DNA from: Ctena decussata | Taxonomy: Eukaryota; Mollusca; Bivalvia; Lucinida; Lucinidae | DNA length: 64,000 nt | Direction of reading: 5' to 3' | Assembly: GCA_963989385.1 (NCBI GenBank) | Contig: OZ022503.1 | Coordinates: 93,878,638 to 93,942,637, forward strand | Shown here: positions 11,584-23,788 of the stretch, piece after piece | Position numbering within the stretch: the first letter of the stretch is position 1 | Layout of the letters: every line of letters begins with the position of its first letter | Notes under the pieces: model-generated | What the model was told of the DNA's origin: nothing | Seen by the model: only the letters and a program-made list of their open reading frames with translations | The model's database searches: none | Position numbers and translations under genes: made by a program

Positions 11584-14500
11584 GTAATGGTTAAGTATAT
11601 TGAAAATATTGTAATTCGATTTATGGTAAATTAACTAGAAAATATTCATGCTCAACACGGGATAAATGTTTTTGAAGATATGCTTTGGAAACTTGTAATT
11701 TGTTAGTATATGTATTAGATTGTATTTGTACTTACGATTAACCATGCTTATATGTATATTTTTTGTGGTTTCTATAGATGACCATTGTCCATTGTATTGC
11801 TATATGTTGTTAAAACGGTGTACTCATTGGTCTTTGGCCTATTGTATAACTAGTAAACTCTAAACTCTATAAGATGATTTTACTCATTTTGTTTTGCGCC
11901 CTTTTACATAAATAGAAAAGAATTCAAGGGCAACCTACGGAAAATCAAACCCTCAACTGTATATTACTTTTTTGAACCGTAATATTATCAGTACAGTTGA
12001 ACATATGCCTTTATGACCTCAAAGGCGCAGGCTGTGCAACCGTCTAGCTTATAATTATTGTACATAAGAACAATTAACATGCGACTCAAATGATATTTTT
12101 ATGTTCTTACTGAAATCAGACTTGAGAAGCATATGTAAAGTCCTTGCACATTCAACTTATTAAAAATCATTAAATCTACAAACATGGTGTCAACTGTTTA
12201 CCCTGTTCACTTGAAAGAATTATGTATTTTCATTTATAAGTATCTAGTCGTCATTGTGTAAAGTATGATAATCATTCGTTGGACTCAGATGGAATTTGTT
12301 GATGAAACTGACGGGTAAAGAAATATTAATGGACCTGTTGAGTCAACACCAAGACCCGGTTGTCCAAAACTAACGTCGGCGTTAGTTAACAAGACTTTTC
12401 AATATCAAACGTTACTATCTCAAATACGCCAATATTTTTGGTGAAAAAAATGTGAGAAGGCAAAAGCTTCTCGCATATTTTCAACAAAACGTATCAGTGT
12501 ATCTGGCTATAAAGTCGCAAATATACTTAACGAGTTGACCTCATAACGGGCTCGTTAGGCCAACGATGGACCCAGGTATTGTCCAAGAGTTATGGCCCTG
12601 TTGTGTTATCTTGCATCTCGACTTCATAATCGAGATGCAATAGCAGTTTGTGCTGTACTAGCGACGTCCTAGCTTCAAAGGAGCGTTAAATATGCAAAAT
12701 AATGCATGATCTGGACATAACAATAGGTACATATTAAAAACCTGGCACATCGATTATTGCAAAATATTACCGATGTATCATCGATATACTCCAAAGGAGT
12801 AATGATCAAGTAACTCGATTAATCGGTAAATCACTAATGGCAATTGTATTGGATATCTCATATGGCACCTGCGTACTGTCTGAAACAATATCTGTTTATC
12901 AAATAAAGGCTTTTCTGTGTTTGTTATAAATGAATTCATGGCAAAAAGGGTAACAATTTCGGACGACCGCTTCCTATACGTCATAGTTGCGCTTTGATAC
13001 TTTGCTGAAGAGCCTGTGATACAGAGGTACCATTTTAATAGTTTCTGCAGTTTGTCCGACTATTTATTCTTTATAATGCCAGTGCCCATATTCGGAATTA
13101 CTTAAAAATCATATAAAGGGGTAGTCTGAATGATAATGTAAGGAAAACATTATTTATCGCGCAATAGATAGAATTTTGAAAACGAACATTTTCTTCATCT
13201 GCTCTCTAGAAACCTGTAGTTTTGAAAAAGGCGTTCGTGTTTACGTGCTTGACCTATTGAATATCAGAAAATTACACAAACAATAATACTCCGCCAGAAG
13301 AACAATTAAAGTAATATAATCGTTGAAACACAAAACCGCCGGAGAACAAATTGTTTTATTTCAGAATATTAAAACATACGTCAAAATAACCTCGGCCTTG
13401 TAATAATTGGTCTGTCTGGTTATGTGGGCTTGAATGATATTCATTTGGGTAAACGAATACAGCTTGTTTATACATACAGAAAAGGGGAGAAACTCTGGGT
13501 AAAGATATTTTGCGGCAAAACCTTGTATTTTCGGTTAAACATGATTCATGACTCTGAGACTGAAACCACTGTAATTTTTGGTAATGTGTGTTGCAGAATG
13601 CGTCTTCTAAGTGAAGGTATCTGGACGATTAAAGGACGGTCATCCGCTGGCTTCAAAATGCACAAAACCGTCAAACTCCAGTCCCTTGATACAAAATGTT
13701 TGGCTTTTTCTCACTCTTTATCAACGACAGAGTTTTCATGGATGATAGTATGTTGTCTTGATAGTATGCATTCATTGAATTCCATTTTCGGTCAATATGA
13801 TAGTATCTAGAAAACATTTATTGCCTTATTTTCATTATTTCAAATGTTTTAATTTGTATGCATTTTTACAAGACGCTTGCATCGCGACGTTACTGGTGCC
13901 ATAACAATACGTCATTATTACGCGTAAACCAAGTTTAACACAGTTTTAGCACATACGACGTCCTTGTTTTATAAAAGAACATAAAATCGGTTGCCTAATG
14001 AATAATTTTGAACAGCCTTCTGGCATTTTACGTATTGTAGCGCAGTGTTTTTAAAAATATTTTCAGCCAATCACTGACATGCGGCATATTCGCCCCTCGT
14101 CTGCGCTACAAAGCAAGGCTCTCAAAAGTAAATGGGAACATTCTCAAATACGTTTTACATGATCTACGGTAGGAAGAGCCTTAAGTATGAAAATCTCCTG
14201 AAACTGGCGCATAAGACATCTTTTGGACGTGAGATCAATCGGCACATGTTAATTTCTATCTAATACTCTGGAAGACGAGAAAAATAGTTTTTCTTTTAAA
14301 AATCACTGCAGTTTGCACAAGAGTTAGAAAGTCCTGTAACACGTTACTGTGGAGTTTTGACTTTCGATTCAGTTTGAAGCCAGCATATGAACGTCCTTTA
14401 AATGGTTAGGCTAAAGCATTCCTTATCATTAAGAGGAAGCATTCTGCAACATGCTTGGTCAAATATTCTATCGATTTCTTTGCCGAACTCATATTTTACA

Positions 14501-15159
14501 GCGGAATAGCAACGTTACCCTAAACTTTTGAACCAGATTGTCTCTTCTTGTCCGTATGTATTATAATCTTCATTTGCTGTTTCCAAATAATATGATTCAA
14601 AAGTAAGTAGCAAGGCCCTAAACGTTAATGAGATCTTCTTTAGCAATATAGAAGCTCTTTGATGTCTTATCTTGCCCTTAAGAATAATTCTGAACATAAC
14701 GTAATATTTGCATCCAATAATTTATATCTATTATATCTCGAGAGACAAAGTTAGAACGAAAGAGGCTTAAAGTTCAGAGACTATAAATATTAAAACTTTG
14801 TTAGCGCATCTGAGTCAGATGCTCCAGTGAACTTAGAGGACAAGCAAGGTTCGTCAGTCGTACTTTGTCATCGTCGTCCGCTTCTTCTAAGATAGCTTCT
14901 TCTTCAAGACTGCTATGCCGATTGGAAGCAATTTTAACAAGTGGCCTCAAGAGGTCGGATCAAAGCAAGTTTGGGTGGTCTTACTCAGATGATGCAGATT
15001 ATAAAGCAGTGTCATCACAATAGTACTTAGTCTAACACTGGTTCCAGGATAACTCGTTTACAGACTACAGCACGTACACATTGTACGTAATAGACGTAAT
15101 GAAAAGCATAGCAGTCAGTTCTCTCTTCCCCAGTGAGGTGACCACGAAGCTAAAAGGAC
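11584..15159. other. Long stretch with no recognised gene
   Basis: AT-rich. It contains a small hairpin ('tgcatctcgacttcataatc' with its inverse, about 12610-12640). The longest frame (13424-13810, about 128 codons) starts at GTG and matches nothing I recognise. No splice-linked coding series was found. Confidence 0.4.
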
Positions 15160-15364
15160 TTATGTTGGGGTTCTGCTGTGTTACATGGTGTTATGTCCAT
15201 TTGTCTATGGTCTGAAGCAGTCTGGTTACCTGAATAACTACTCAGGCCGCTTACTGTTTTATTTTTCTGTCTGTAATTTAAAATAAGAAATGTGTAAAAA
15301 TAGATGCGGCTGCTGCTATTAATTAGAGTAGCTGAATGGCAACCTGTTTGGGAAAGAGCTGCTC
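15160..15364 (+). mobile_element. Retroelement 3'-UTR fragment
   Basis: Homologous to the 3' UTR of the YLDD retroelement (ttctgctgtgttacatggtg, taatttaaaataagaaatg, agctgaatggcaacctgttt, gggaaagagctgctca). It breaks off after 'gagctgctca'. The next part of the UTR appears to resume near 16555, so about 1.2 kb has probably been inserted between. Confidence 0.65.
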
Positions 15365-16364
15365 ATAGATCCGAAAGCCTGGATCAGCTAATAGTTTACT
15401 TTAGCTCTGGTTGTCAGCGGGTGTATTACATGCCGTGGGCCCTCATCTTTGTAAAATCAGGGAAATATGTTTTATAATCAAATCACTGATTTGAGTTACA
15501 AGCATAGACCAGAGTCAGTCACATAAACATGACATGTATATTAAAATAGACAAGTGTTGCTTCCATCTCACGACCACCTGATCACACATCTATAAAGGAG
15601 TCCCTTTGTGTGCATCTAAATATTTCAGACTTGCCAATACCTCAAGGGCTAACGTAAGCTTAAAGTGCAGATGTCTGAATCTGGGGTGGAGAATTTTGCA
15701 CGTAAAATTCCCCGGGTGGAGAATATTGCACGTCAAAATCAACATGAGACTTAAAAAGTATATATAAAACATCTTATTTTATTTATTTGCATATTTACTT
15801 TTTTCGGAACAATGAAATGAGATTTTTAAACGCTTTTGGTGGGGGATGGCATGATCCTATGCGACAGACCCAGTCGCGGTAGGCAGCTTTGCTCACCTCG
15901 CAAATTGCACGATGGTAGTTGGAGTTTCATGACTCAATAATGCCCCGACCTAACAGATAGACTATAATCGGGATTCTATCCAATAAATATTCCGTCGTCA
16001 AATCCAAAATGGATAGAAGTTATACGTAAATTTACAACATTTCGCGAAAGACACGCATGATAAACCGAATAAAGCTCTTTTCCAAACAGGTGGTCATTCA
16101 GCTATCCCGAATGAAAACAACATTGTTATATACCTAATGAGACCTTCCTATAGAACAGCCGTGTTGTAATCGACAGCATTTTACGTTGGTTTCTTTCTAT
16201 GTTTAATTGTCGCAATGCAACAGGATCGCTGACACAGGGCTTCAACACTGTTAAAACACGGGTGCGCCAGGGCTTAAACACCATTAAAGCCCGCTTTCGT
16301 GTCGTCTGCAGAGCTCTGGAATCAAGATGGCGTCCGTAAGAAGGTATATAACAATGACGATAAA

Positions 16365-16504
16365 ACATTCTTTTCCTGTGTTTTAACGTTTGCCCAAGCC
16401 CTCGTGTATTAACATGTTGCAGCCCTCACCGTTGCGCGGTTCGAGCTGCAACACGTTAATAATACACTCGGGCTTGGCAAACGTTAGAACACGGAAAAGA
16501 ATGC
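16365..16504. repeat. 140-bp palindrome
   Basis: The arm 'cattcttttcctgtgtttta' is answered by 'gttagaacacggaaaagaat'. Inside, 'cgtgtattaacatgttgcag' is mirrored by 'ctgcaacacgttaataatac'. About 57 bp per arm surround a 23-nt loop. It could fold into a strong hairpin and is likely a MITE. Confidence 0.85.
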
Positions 16505-16554
16505 TTGATCCTCTTAGTAAGGCCTTCCCTGAGTTGGCTGGTGTCTTGGTTTCA

Positions 16555-16685
16555 GTTTACCGTGTGTGTTTTTCGTGAACGTTTGTCTTTTTTTGTGTGT
16601 GTGTGTGCCTCTTTTCATTTTGGTTTTGAAAGTGGGATGTGGGATTTGATTGTATTAGTTCCTGATCATTATCTGTCTTACTTTA
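16555..16685 (+). mobile_element. Retroelement 3'-UTR terminal part
   Basis: Contains 'gtttaccgtgtgtgtttttc', a (tg)n tract and 'gggatgtgggatttgattgt', the last part of the family's 3' UTR. It probably belongs with 15160-15364 as one interrupted copy. Confidence 0.6.
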
Positions 16686-17191
16686 GACAAACAAGAAACA
16701 AGGAACCACATGAGATACACTGAAAAGGGTCAAGGGCGGGAAAAGATCAAACTAAATATGAACCACCTCTTTAAAATACTCAGTAGTGGAAGAAACTATT
16801 TGTGGAGTTTAGTCTGTTTCTTCTTTCTCGGTTTCAGTGTTGTTCAAGACCAAATAAACCATATGGATGTAAGGACGGGGTAGGAGTTGGGGGAATTTAG
16901 TGCATTTATGCACGCGTTTATGTATATGCAGTCCTGAATATGGGGATTGTCCTTATAGTGAACAAAAACTATAAACTTTGAGATCCCATTTATTTAAAAA
17001 GCCGTGCTAATTTTCCCGACAACAGACTTTAAAGACTTTTATACTGACATATTACTATTCTAAATTAGTCTGTATCAATAGAGACATTCAATTCCAGAAA
17101 AAATGAACTTTACATTAAATAGAAATGTCTGTCGTGAAATTGGTTGGGAAAAGTTAGTTTAGTTGGCTTTCGGACCAAAAAGTAAAGGTTT

Positions 17192-17949
17192 ATGTCTCTT
17201 TCTGATGACACTCAAGCTCACATCATTGAAGCATTCAACTCAACGTCTAGATACTTGGACGACCTTTTAAATAGTGACAATCTTTATTTTGAAGTTATGG
17301 TTAGTCAAATTTATCCTGCTGAATTGCAGATAAATAAAGCAAATATTTCTGATACCTAGGCCCCATTGTTGGATTTACATTTATCAATTTTAGACGGATT
17401 TGTTTCATCTAAAATTTATGACAAACGCGATCATTTTGATTTCGACATTGTTAATTTTCTGTTTTTTGATGGTGATGTTCCCTTACCACTTCTTATGGTG
17501 TTTATATTTCTCAGCTTATTCGCTTCGCTAGGGTGTCTAGTCAGTTGGCTGATTTCAATGCTCGTAATAAAAGTTTGACTGCCAAGCTTTTACAGCACGG
17601 GTATCGGTATCATAAACTTCGGAAAGCTTTTTCTAAATTTTATCGTAGACACTTTGAATCGGTTTCTAAATATAATACAGGGTTAAGGTCACTTTTGCAA
17701 CAAGGCCTATCGGACCCTGAATTTTATGGTGACTTAGTATATAAATTATGCAAAATCGTAGGAAAAACAAAATTTCCTTATCAATTTAAGAAAATTTTCA
17801 TGCGATTTAAACGCATTGGCTATAACATAGATTTAATGCGACAGTCTGCATGCTTAGTGGTTAACCCAATCACGGTTGACAACTCTGCTGTCCTCTTTAA
17901 TTGCACGCCGGTGGGTCGGGGTTCAGACTCTATGATAGCACCTACATAA
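17192..17949 (+). pseudogene. Reverse transcriptase C-terminal part of YLDD retroelement (copy A)
   Basis: Three blocks together give the later part of a reverse transcriptase plus its C-terminal extension. Block 1 (17192-17356) reads SLSDDTQ and then SRYLDDLL; the YLDD box is the RT catalytic motif. It ends at an in-frame TAG at 17357. Block 2 carries LDLHLSILDGF and KIYDKRDHFDFDIVNF, then shifts frame near 17482. Block 3 (to 17949) reads QLADFNARNKSLTAKLL, YRYHKLRKAFSKFYRR, DPEFYGDLVYK, ACLVVNPITV and ends SMIAPT-stop. I recognise this as a family common in bivalves and other aquatic animals, but I do not assign it firmly to LINE or Penelope-like elements. The 5' half of RT is missing. Confidence 0.85.
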
Positions 17950-18410
17950 AGCTATATCTTAGTTGGTTGGGGCCGGATGTTTTTCTGTTTCTTGGCCCAC
18001 CGGAGTTCAACTGGTGGTCTTCTTTTGCTCCAGTGTTCCAGTGGTGTTGCTGACCGTCCCAAGGCGGTACTTTCGTTGCGGTTGCATTTGTTTTATGTTG
18101 GGTGCTGTTTAATTTATTGTGTTCTCATTTTAACCATTCTATAATAAAAATAGAAAATAGATAAAAAAAAAGTTGTTAAATGTTTCTCGTATAATTTGCT
18201 TACTCTGTTGTTACCCTTCTGTTAGTCTAAATTATTTAGTTCAATAAAGATAGCTGAGTTGCCACCTATTTGGGGAAGAGCTGCTGACTCGGCTTATCCT
18301 TTTAAATTTATTGTTTGTTGGGATGTCTTTGTCAATCTTTCCCTTTGATGTTGGGGATAGGGTTTGGGATCTGATTCAGTCAGTTCCTGAAGTGTAGTTA
18401 CTCTTTAAAA
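17950..18410 (+). mobile_element. 3' UTR of retroelement copy A
   Basis: Directly follows the stop codon. Contains 'gaccgtcccaaggcggtact', 'gatagctgagttgccaccta' and 'gaagagctgctgactcggct', and ends near 'agtgtagttactctttaaa'. The same ending occurs at 27992-28158 and 62295-62424, so this defines one 3'-end subfamily. Confidence 0.75.
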
Positions 18411-18739
18411 TTAAAATGAAGGCATTTGGGTAATTTTTCCATTTCGTTTCGCCATTTTACGTAGGGGAGCAAATATTATGACTTCCTATTTGCTACCTTG
18501 AATTAACAAGCCCTTCGAAAATTGAACCACCGCTTAAAGAACAGGTTTTGCCCCTAAGGGAATACATTCTGTCCTGTAAGAGTTGGCCCCCATTGTGACG
18601 GAAGGCCAACATATACACTATTTTTCCATAAAAGTGTATCTATTTTATGTTAACTCCCAAACTGTCTTACTACTGGCCGTACCATGAGTATCGGTTATCA
18701 CAAAAGGGTTACAACATACGTTTTCTTGAGCTTAACGTG

Positions 18740-18951
18740 TAAGCCGCAACACAACCAAACAAACAAAGTGGCATGTGCGCTCGGCGAAGACTAAGATCCA
18801 CCCGGTCTGAGCAGAGTATTTGCTGTATGCATTGAGCTAGCTAAGACCCTTAGCTACACTTTACGCCCACAGCAAATACTCTGATTAGACCGATCTGATG
18901 CCAAGACTGATCTGGGTCTTCGCTGGGCGCTCATGCTTAGTTCTATTTCGG
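18740..18951. mobile_element. Palindromic MITE, 'gagccgcgacacgac' family (copy 3, decayed)
   Basis: Begins taagccgcaacacaaccaaa. It carries 'gcgctcggcgaagactaaga' and the mirror arm 'gatctgggtcttcgctgggc'. The right terminus is eroded. Older than the copies at 42 and 52 kb. Confidence 0.7.
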
Positions 18952-19194
18952 CAAATTTTGTGTGATTCTGGTCAAATGTGGAATATAAGTATCTGTCATG
19001 GGTGTGGGGTGTGGATAGAAAAAAATCGTCACGAGAGTCAATGTTCGGCGTCACGAGGTCATGATTGACATTTTCAGACAGTTTTCTGAGCCTAGGATGA
19101 GATAGCAGGCCGAGATAGAAAAATCTCGGAGACCTCTAGAAAGGGATATTCTTGTCCAATGGGTGAGAAAAGGGCATCAAGATGTCGGATGCAG

Positions 19195-19815
19195 CAAGAA
19201 CCTCTAAACGTAAAATAAGCAAAAATTCTGCTAAGATTCGTGTTGCTATGACAGGCCTGTCCTAGTCTAAAAACTATTTAGAAGTTTTACCATACATATA
19301 TTAAATGAATATGGTTTCTTTAAATAACTTTTTAAGAAGTAACCCCTATGCTAAACAACCAGAATGAATCCTGAAAAACGGACTTACTGGGTTGAAGATA
19401 TCGTCGGGGAAAATTGGCAATAAGCAGTAGTATCCGAACAGTTGGTTCCATATAAACGTACCCACAACTTATTTAGTGCAACAGGCTCGCGTTTCTGTAT
19501 TTAACTTCTTAAGTGTTTTCAATCCCCAAATTTTGGAAAAAATGCTGATGGGCAGGTCGCGGAAGGCAACAAGCATCCCTCTAAAAATTACATTAACTAT
19601 CGTATTCCGCGGGACACATTGGCTGCAAGTATCAGATAAGAGACGCCTGCGTATTAACTCGCGAGCGCAGGGTCTGCCATCGGGCCAAGTTAACCCTTGC
19701 GTCTCCAGAAAGGTTACAAACAAGGTTATCAGGAAGAAGATGTCCGATAAAGCACGTACCCGCAAAAAGCCAAAAATCCGCTAAGATTAATGTCGCTATG
19801 ACAGGTCAGTGCTAC
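19195..19815 (+). repeat. Diverged dispersed repeat with duplicated 75-bp word
   Basis: The stretch 19195-19265 (gatgtcggatgcagcaagaa ... gttgctatgacagg) recurs at about 19740-19810. The body 19478-19760 is also homologous to 22048-22360 (tagtgcaacaggctcgcgtt, ttccgcgggacacattggct, taactcgcgagcg). Overlapping frames on both strands at 19469-19784 result from the repeat. No protein family recognised. Confidence 0.6.
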
Positions 19816-20204
19816 GTTTAGAATATTTTAGTTGGTTTATCACGTAATATATACTTAGCAAAGATGAAAAAAACTTGACAGGCGCTATTTTTCATCTTAC
19901 GGTAGTCGAGAAAAAGTGAGACATATCTTTTTTTTAAATTAAGAAAACGTAATCATTTGGTAATGTCCTGGTCACAGAAAATTCAAGATTCATTTGCAAG
20001 ACAATCAAACAATAAAAATATCTCTATTTTTTTAATTCAAAGGGAGATAATCTGAAAGTTTTGAATCTTTAAAAGTTATTTTCAGGTTGTGATTACAATT
20101 AACATAAACGTTTTAAGTGTTTTCTGTGTGTACTGGAACTACTGTTTATTGCATACAAGAACTTTTTTCTGCGCATACGCAAATAAAAGTTCTGGTCTGA
20201 ATTA

Positions 20205-20290
20205 TTAAAACAGGAGTAAGCGCCTGATCACACCTATATTTTGGGGTCAATATCTATGTATCTAAAATTTCCGGAATTGTTAATTTTAAA
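20205..20290 (+). repeat. Dispersed repeat family R, fragment
   Basis: Contains 'gcgcctgatcacacctatat', 'ttggggtcaatatctatgta' and 'ttccggaattgttaat'. These words recur at 30128-30245 (+) and inverted at 34905-35045. Confidence 0.55.
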
Positions 20291-20917
20291 ATGACTAACC
20301 ATAGTTGCACACACCTGGCGCCGAGTGTCCGTCCAAGAGATACACATTATTATTCAGTTTTATTAAAAATATTCCCAAAATTAAAGCCTTAGTAGTAAAC
20401 ACAGAGTGTAAGAGTAAGTACAGATAACAGAGAAAATAGCTCTGCATATAGGGACTGCACAATAACTTTATATTTCCGAAATATTCTAATCTATTCTGAA
20501 TATATTATATATTTTAAACTATTTTTACACATCAAAGCTATGCAGGTTCGTAGGTGAAGCGATTTAGAAGTTGGGGAAATTCCAAAGTGTAACAAAGGAG
20601 ATAATTCATATAAGAATCTGAAAGACGGGTGAACTCACAGGCTAAATGCTTCCCAAAGTCCCCTTTAGATATAATATCCATCAGTAAAGTTTGAAGATGT
20701 TATCTCAAATCGTCGGAGATAAATGTTCTATCAAAATATTAACTATGAAACACAATGTGACAATAATCAAAGAACAATTAAGAAAATCATCTAACCAGAT
20801 CACACAGACAACATTCTCATCCGCTTTTGATGCTGACGGTTCCATTGAAGTTGAATTTTGGCTAGTAGTTGCCGAGAATCCGTGCGGACACGAAGTAAGT
20901 GCTATACATTAATGCAA
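20291..20917. other. No certain gene; weak exon candidate near 20810-20890
   Basis: A frame ending ...FWLVVAENPCGHE runs into a good donor (gaa|gtaagt) at about 20896 and is preceded by an AG at about 20808. It matches no family I know and has no phase-compatible partner exon, so I do not call it. Confidence 0.3.
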
Positions 20918-21125
20918 AATTCATCAAAGGGCCATAACTATTGGAAAGATATCAAACCAAAACATGCAGGTAATATGCGCATCCACTCTTAATACTAAAA
21001 GTCACCATGAAGTTTTGTTGAAATCCAAGTAGTTACAGAGATTTCGCGTGGACAAGAACGGGACGGACGCACGGACGGCCGAAACGGCGCCTATATGTTC
21101 CCCCGAAATTCTTCGTGGAGCATGA
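20918..21125 (+). repeat. Bivalve-type dispersed repeat end (gacggacg ... cccccgaaatt)
   Basis: Contains 'aaagggccataactattgga', 'gggacggacgcacggacgg' and 'gttcccccgaaattcttcg'. The same ingredients form the end of the element at 25471-26621. Non-coding. Confidence 0.6.
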
Positions 21126-21338
21126 CAACCAGAATCAACATTGAAACATTATACCCGTGGGAGAAATTGTCCCAACACTGATTTCGATCCAGTGGTTTTA
21201 ATATAATCGTACCTTTTCCTTTAGTGGGACTGACGTGCGTTCCTGTCTTTAGATTATTGTTTGGTTGTTTTGGGTTTAACGGCTCTTTGGGACAGTTTTC
21301 AGTCTATATCGAGCCGTCTCCCAGAGACACGGAGAAAT

Positions 21339-21361
21339 GGGGGGGGGGGGGGGGGGGGGGG
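21339..21361 (+). repeat. 23-nt poly-G run
   Basis: An uninterrupted G homopolymer. It is long enough to form quadruplex-like structures and to be length-variable. Confidence 0.95.
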
Positions 21362-22047
21362 AGAAAAATGCCCAAGCAACTCCCACCCGCACCTACTGCA
21401 AGAACAGCAGGCCCTTGCCCTGCTACATGTATTATCAAAATAAGTACATGTAGGACGCTCCGGCACTGGAAGTCACCCAGCACCATCACCCGACTACGAT
21501 CAGCCCCTTATTTAGAATCTTTACCTTTCAGTCTCATCAATATCTTTTAACATTCAAGGAACTTCGGTAGAGTAACCTAATGATAATCTGCACATAAAAT
21601 AAACTATGTAATGTATCAAGTGTTTCAATTTTGATTCGGTTACGTATATTTTATCCAATAACTCTAGCATTTAGTCATTTTACTAGAAATCAGGACTCGG
21701 CACGCCAACTCTTCTGACCGAAAAACATAACTTTTGTATTTATTGTTATTATGTAAAGAACTGCCATTACGACAACAGCCTGGAAAAAATTATAACATCA
21801 TTTTAATGGCTTCCTGGCGATAAAAATTGCTTGGCATAATTCAGCATGATTGATCCGGCGTTTAATTGGTCTTGTCACGGGCAATGCCTACTTCTAGCCA
21901 GGTTATCGTGTTAAGACATAAACTTTATGCACTGCACTAAGGCATTAACCTAAAAAAATGACGTAAAACTTTTCCTAGTACGAGAATAATAAACATTGGT
22001 CGAAGGATAATTGTTGTTCTTCGAATATGAACATATCCATACCAAAT

Positions 22048-22360
22048 TTAGTGCGACAGACGCGCGTTTCTGTATTAAACTTTTTCAGTGACGCTAAACC
22101 CCAACTGTTTGAAAGAAAAGAGATGACGCGGTTTCAGACAACAAGCTTCCCTCTCCGATCTACACTTACTGTCGGATTCCGCGGGACACATTAGCTGCAG
22201 ACATCAGGTAAGAGACGCTTACATATTAACCCGCGAGCGTAGTCGCCCCCCCCCCCATCCGCGAGCGTAGTCGCCCCCACCCCCACCCCCCCCCCATCGA
22301 GCCACCTGAACGCCTGCCTCACGAAAAAGGCAACAGACAAGGGCATCAGTATAAGAAAAT
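22048..22360 (+). repeat. Second copy of the 19.5-kb dispersed repeat, with C-tracts
   Basis: Homologous to 19478-19760. It is interrupted near 22242-22295 by long C runs and a duplicated 'catccgcgagcgtagtcgcc'. No coding role seen. Confidence 0.6.
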
Positions 22361-22520
22361 AACAAATCAAAATATTTTCACTGAGATGGCGGATGCCATT
22401 TTCCCGAAATATTGTTTTAAACTATTTTATGCCGAGTATCTTATACAAGGGACTGAGGCAAATAGTGCAGACCAAGATCAGATGCCGATACACGCGGTGT
22501 CATTTAGGCTCTAAAAGTTA

Positions 22521-22767
22521 GAGGTAAAGGTTTTCCATAGCCTAGTGGCCGTAAGGGCACTGGAGGTTAGAGGCCCCCTGCATCTTTGGCACAGCATTTT
22601 AGGGAGAGTCGATCCCTCTCTTTTTGCTGCCTTATCCTTCCCTGATTCGAAAAAGGTACCCATTACTGCTAGGTTGACAGTCGCTAGTTGACCCAACCCG
22701 GGATTCGCATTCGCGACCTTTTGCACCATAACCGACTCTCTCTAAGCATCCGACCACGGCACCTCTC
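22521..22767 (-). mobile_element. SINE-like element 2, copy 1
   Basis: Shares its full length with 49031-49292: 'aaaggttttccata' at one end, 'ttttgctgccttatccttcc' and 'gtacccattactg' in the middle, 'cgaccacggcacctct' at the other. On the minus strand the right end opens ggtgccgtggtcggatgctt and contains a box-B-like 'cgaatcccgggttg'. This suggests a head derived from a Leu- or Ser-type tRNA. The tRNA origin is inference; the two-copy homology is directly visible. Confidence 0.65.
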
Positions 22768-22909
22768 CGAGGGTCTATACACTATGTTAGACCAGACAAT
22801 TTTCTTTAACCTAATATAAGAGTAATAAAATTAAACTAAAACCAGATGCCCCTTAAATGCCTAATGGACTAAATCGGTGTATCGGGATACAAGGGTCCGT
22901 TAGGCAATT

Positions 22910-23045
22910 TGTTTTTGTCTGGCTTTCATCGCCAGATTTTGTCAGGGTCACTGATGAGGCTTGAATGGCCGAAACTTCGAAGTATGGCCCGTGTTCCTTC
23001 TTTCGAGTATGTTCTCTGCTCTCGAAGGATTTCTTTAAGGTTTTA
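22910..23045 (+). repeat. Dispersed repeat pair, copy 2
   Basis: Direct-orientation partner of 6178-6302, including 'gtcagggtcactgatgaggc', 'gccgaaacttcg' and 'gttctctgctctcgaagg'. Confidence 0.6.
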
Positions 23046-23392
23046 ATACATTGATTAACCTTTAACCTCTAGATAGGCTAACCTCTACCTTCGTGAATAT
23101 CTTTTAATTGTAATTGTTTTTGGGCTAGAAGACGGTGTAGCAAAGGTCGAGGCGCTTACATTTGGGAGTCGCGGACACAAATATTGGTATCGTCTACAGT
23201 TGGCATACGCGGTGTAGAGACTACACATGACATAATGGATCTCTTGCTTCAAGTCTTTACTGCAGTCTGATTGTATGTTAATCTGTTTGCAACCTGGTTG
23301 TTTTAGTTTTATTGTTACATTATCTTGGTTATATGGACACTATTCTGGCATTGCTAAATTAAATTGCCCCTGTATATGTTTTACGTCTATTT

Positions 23393-23432
23393 TGGATTTA
23401 CATTAATCTATTTCAAAAGGATTAGTTTCATC
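23393..23432 (+). pseudogene. Retroelement copy B, short 5' piece
   Basis: 'ttggatttacattaatctat' through 'attagtttcatc' matches copy A at 17369-17408 (the LDLHLSILDGFVSS region). The homology stops at 23432 and resumes at 24386, marking an insertion point. Confidence 0.7.
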
Positions 23433-23460
23433 CTTTGTCACGGACTCTTAAAAAATCTCA

Positions 23461-23527
23461 TGCCCCGACCGAGGATCGAACCCGGGACCCTTCGATCTAA
23501 AGGCGAGCACTCTACCACGTCGCTATA
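23461..23527 (-). tRNA. tRNA-like sequence within insertion (not a functional tRNA)
   Basis: The reverse complement reads a D-arm-like GTGGTAGAGTGCTCG, an anticodon region CCTTTAGATCGAAGG and box B GGGTTCGATCCTCGG followed by GGGGCA. The anticodon stem is imperfect and the acceptor stem does not close, so it is a SINE head or an element-embedded tRNA relic. Confidence 0.5.
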
Positions 23528-23788
23528 AAAGTCGGCTTGTACCGCAAGGCAGTACAAGTGTATATATACCTAATTATCTACACCCTGTGACATTCTCCCC
23601 CATCAAATTGGATTTCGTCCCCGAAGTTCCAGGCTAAAGAGCTGCATATAGAAATAGACTCGAGGAATTACTGCATAGGGGTCAGGCTTGATTTTACGTA
23701 GGGCGCCATTTGTCACGGCTGGGTTTTTAGATAAGATTCAGGACAAACTTTCCACCCTCGCCCGTGGGTTCTATATATAAAGATGGAG

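Noticed and set aside
13424..13810. 128-codon + frame
   Set aside because: Starts at GTG, has no recognised family or linked exons, and lies in featureless AT-rich DNA.
19469..19784. Overlapping frames of about 100 codons on both strands
   Set aside because: They fall on a dispersed repeat also present at 22 kb, where the frame is not preserved.
20691..20912. Possible exon ending at a good splice donor (gaa|gtaagt)
   Set aside because: Phase 0 end does not fit the receptor's phase-1 exons, no family match, and weak acceptor candidates.
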